A DNA stretch of 64,000 nucleotides from DASYKS01 sp035995205. GTDB taxonomy: Bacteria > Acidobacteriota > Thermoanaerobaculia > Multivoradales > UBA5704. Below are positions 62,064 through 64,000 of this stretch, one piece after another. Under the pieces are notes generated by a model, which ran no database searches, was not told the DNA's origin, and saw only the letters and a list, made by a program, of their open reading frames with translations. Position 1 is the stretch's first letter, and every line of letters starts with the position of its first letter. Position numbers and translations under genes: made by a program. The stretch lies in the NCBI GenBank assembly GCA_035995205.1, contig DASYKS010000019.1, positions 1-64,000 of the forward strand, given 5' to 3'.

Positions 62064-64000
62064 ATGGGAGATGTACTGATGAGAACGCTGGGTTGCAGAG
62101 GGCGACGCTTCGGCGTGCCGCTCGCGATCGGGGTCCTGGCCCTAGGCCTCGGGTGTACCTCCTCGAAACCTGCTCGGGTGGTCGAGGCCGCTCCGACCGA
62201 TTCGACGCGATCGGGATCGCCCGCCGCCGTCGAAGTGCCGACTTCCGGGACCGCGAGCGAAGTGCGCTCGATGGAGGTGCGGGAGGGTGCTCCAGAAACC
62301 TACTTGGAGCTCGGAGCGAGCGCGCCGCTGGTCTGGACCAGCTTTCGCAATGCCGACGGCCAGGTGGTCTTGGAGCTGCCCAACTCCAAGCCCGGTCCCG
62401 ATCTCGCGGACCTCGCGCCGAGCTCCGGCTTGATCTCGTCGGTGCGCATCGAGCGCGACAGCCAAGGAACGCGGCCGCTGATGCGGCTCATCCTGCAGAC
62501 CCGCCAGGAGGTAGAGCATTCGGTCAGCGCCGAGGGCAGCGGCTTGCGCTTGAAGCTGATGCCGGTCGAGAGCGCCGACACCCAGGTCGCCGCGGCTCCG
62601 GCGCCCGCGGAGAATCTCGCGTTCGAATCGGTCACCGAAGAGCCACAGGCCGAGGAGCCCGCCGTGGCCGCCACCGCGCAGCAGGCCGCGGCCGAAGCAT
62701 CCTCCGAGCCCGCCGCATCCACGGGTCTCGGCACGCCCGACGCTCCCGTCTCGGCACCCGCGCCGACCGGCACCCGGGCCACCCGGCTCGAAGACATCGT
62801 GGTCGTTCCGGGCGCGGACACGGCGACGATCCGGCTGGCCGGCAACGGCGAGTTCCCTTATACGTCGTTTGTGCTCGACGCTCCGAAGCGCTTCGTGCTC
62901 GACCTGCCCGGGGTCACCAATCACTCCCCGCGCTCTTCGATCGTGGCCGGCGGGCCGGTCGGTCGGGTGCGCGTGGCGCAATTTCGTTCCGCGCCGGACG
63001 CGGTTGCCCGCGTGGTGTTCGATCTGAACGCCGATGCCATCCCGAGGATCGAGCGGCTCGGCAATACGCTGGTCGTCACGTTCGGCGAGGAAACCGCGAG
63101 CGCGAGCTACGAGCCTCCCGTACGGACCTCGTCGATCGCGCCTCCTCCGCCCCCGCCGGCCGCTGAAATCGCGGCCCCGGCGGCCTCGGCGCCTCCGGTG
63201 GATATCCGTAAAGAGACCGGCGGCGAGACGCAAGCCACCGCGGTCTACGCGGCGCCCGCCGCCCAGCGCCCGCCCGCCGCCACCGGGCCGAGCGATCTCG
63301 ATCTCGCCGCCCGGCCCACGACGGTGACCGCGCCCAGGAAAGAAGCCCCGATCGTGCGCGCCGCTCCGGAGCCGCGCAAGCCCGGCAGCGTCGAAGAGGC
63401 CGGGACCACCTCGACGCCCGGAGCGGTCTCCGATTGCATCGGCGGCGGAACCGAAGAGCGCAAATACGTCGGCGATCCGATCGACTTGAAGGTCACCAAC
63501 GCCGACGTCACGGACGTCCTGCGCACGTTCGCCCAGATCAGCGGCCTGAACATCGTGGTCCAGCCGGGCGTCAACGGACAGGTCACCGCCGAGCTGGAGA
63601 ACGTGCCTTGGGACCAGGCGCTCGCCCAGGTGCTGAAGATCAACGGTCTGGGCTGCGAGCTCGAAGGCAACGTCATGCGCATCGCGCCGACCAGCGTGCT
63701 GCAAAAGGAGGCGCGCGACCGCCAGGAGCTGTCCAACGCCCGCGCTCTCGCCGTGCCGCTGCGCACGGTGCTCAAGCGCTTGTCCTACGCCACGGCGCAA
63801 AACGTCGCCACGGTGCTCAAGTCGGGAACCTCGGGAATCCTTTCCCAGCGCGGCTCGGTGTTGGTCGACGACCGGACCAACACGCTGATCATCAAGGAGC
63901 TGCCGAGCTATCTCGACACGGTGATCGCGGTGATCGAGAATCTCGACACCCCCGAGCCGCAAGTCATGATCGAGGCCCGGATCATCGAGACGACGAAGCG
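62064..64000 (+). CDS. pilQ: Type IV pilus secretin PilQ, 5' part
   Basis: At least 645 residues are visible and the frame is open at the window edge. GGAGG lies 8 nt before the ATG at 62064. A signal peptide ends in LALGLGCTSS, a lipobox-like motif. Two AMIN-type domains follow (the second near residues 250-340, FVLDAPKRFVLDLPGVTN), then long Pro/Ala linkers, and the STN/N0 domain (DPIDLKVTNADVTDVLRTFA, LNIVVQPGVNGQVTAELENV) and the first N1-type secretin repeat (TNTLIIKELPSYLDTVIAVI). The pore-forming C-terminus is outside the window. Confidence 0.93.
   Translation, partial: MGDVLMRTLGCRGRRFGVPLAIGVLALGLGCTSSKPARVVEAAPTDSTRSGSPAAVEVPTSGTASEVRSMEVREGAPETYLELGASAPLVWTSFRNADGQVVLELPNSKPGPDLADLAPSSGLISSVRIERDSQGTRPLMRLILQTRQEVEHSVSAEGSGLRLKLMPVESADTQVAAAPAPAENLAFESVTEEPQAEEPAVAATAQQAAAEASSEPAASTGLGTPDAPVSAPAPTGTRATRLEDIVVVPGADTATIRLAGNGEFPYTSFVLDAPKRFVLDLPGVTNHSPRSSIVAGGPVGRVRVAQFRSAPDAVARVVFDLNADAIPRIERLGNTLVVTFGEETASASYEPPVRTSSIAPPPPPPAAEIAAPAASAPPVDIRKETGGETQATAVYAAPAAQRPPAATGPSDLDLAARPTTVTAPRKEAPIVRAAPEPRKPGSVEEAGTTSTPGAVSDCIGGGTEERKYVGDPIDLKVTNADVTDVLRTFAQISGLNIVVQPGVNGQVTAELENVPWDQALAQVLKINGLGCELEGNVMRIAPTSVLQKEARDRQELSNARALAVPLRTVLKRLSYATAQNVATVLKSGTSGILSQRGSVLVDDRTNTLIIKELPSYLDTVIAVIENLDTPEPQVMIEARIIETTK

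Overview
The window is a high-GC bacterial chromosome segment that looks like Acidobacteriota, possibly Thermoanaerobaculia-like. The grounds are two large secreted proteins joining a GWxTD-related domain to the acidobacterial type of VWFA domain, a MacB/FtsX permease of the ADOP type (acidobacterial duplicated orphan permease), paired DUF3857 proteins, a ChrR-type ECF sigma/anti-sigma pair and a pilMNOPQ operon. The phylum is an inference from gene content. No rRNA, tRNA, prophage or cas gene was recognised.

Layout. 1-134 is the edge of an ISL3-type insertion sequence, with a small membrane protein beside it. 538-2867 holds tRNA thiolation genes (cysteine desulfurase and mnmA). 2952-8988 holds two tandem GWxTD/VWA proteins and maf. 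9200-11023 is a low-GC accessory patch with an HNH nuclease and broken small genes. 11081-21274 is mostly housekeeping: M20 amidohydrolase, rlmN, an AmgK-like kinase, tatA, a lytic transglycosylase, a Fis-type regulator, a SWIB protein, TerC, gamma-glutamyltransferase and an orphan pntA-alpha. 21297-21733 is a non-genic array with a strict 21-bp period. 22000-23915 holds Uma2 and Fic remnants and a PIN toxin module. 23999-29435 holds a DUF3857 pair and a sigma/anti-sigma pair. 29514-37187 holds an acyltransferase, a DUF1223 protein, a Uma2 pseudogene, a phosphoesterase, a glycosyltransferase and a Ski2-like helicase. 37213-39299 is a low-GC island with a hydrolase/membrane-protein pair. 39531-44013 is an unusual cluster of a GTP-cyclohydrolase-II-like enzyme, a signal-less subtilase and proteins with Cys-Pro repeats. 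44145-44720 is an array of palindromes with an exact 42-bp period. 44969-58838 holds a TlpA-like protein, the permease, malic enzyme, a CsgG-like protein, the eno-divIC-glycosyltransferase operon, a PIN/HTH module and an SGNH hydrolase. 59059-64000 is the type IV pilus operon, running off the end inside pilQ.

Three observations stand out. First, two arrays (21297-21733 and 44145-44720) and a short third one (37213-37277) keep short sequence words at spacings of 21, 42 (with inverted half-sites 21 apart) and 22 bp, close to two or four DNA helical turns, although the words themselves have decayed. Second, the 42-bp array lies directly upstream of an operon whose proteins carry a repeated C-P-x-x-x-F-x-P-S-x-E-A unit, facing a coupled cyclohydrolase/subtilase pair. 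Third, at least nine genes have a TAnnnT-like hexamer only 5-9 nt before the start codon and no Shine-Dalgarno sequence, suggesting frequent leaderless transcription.
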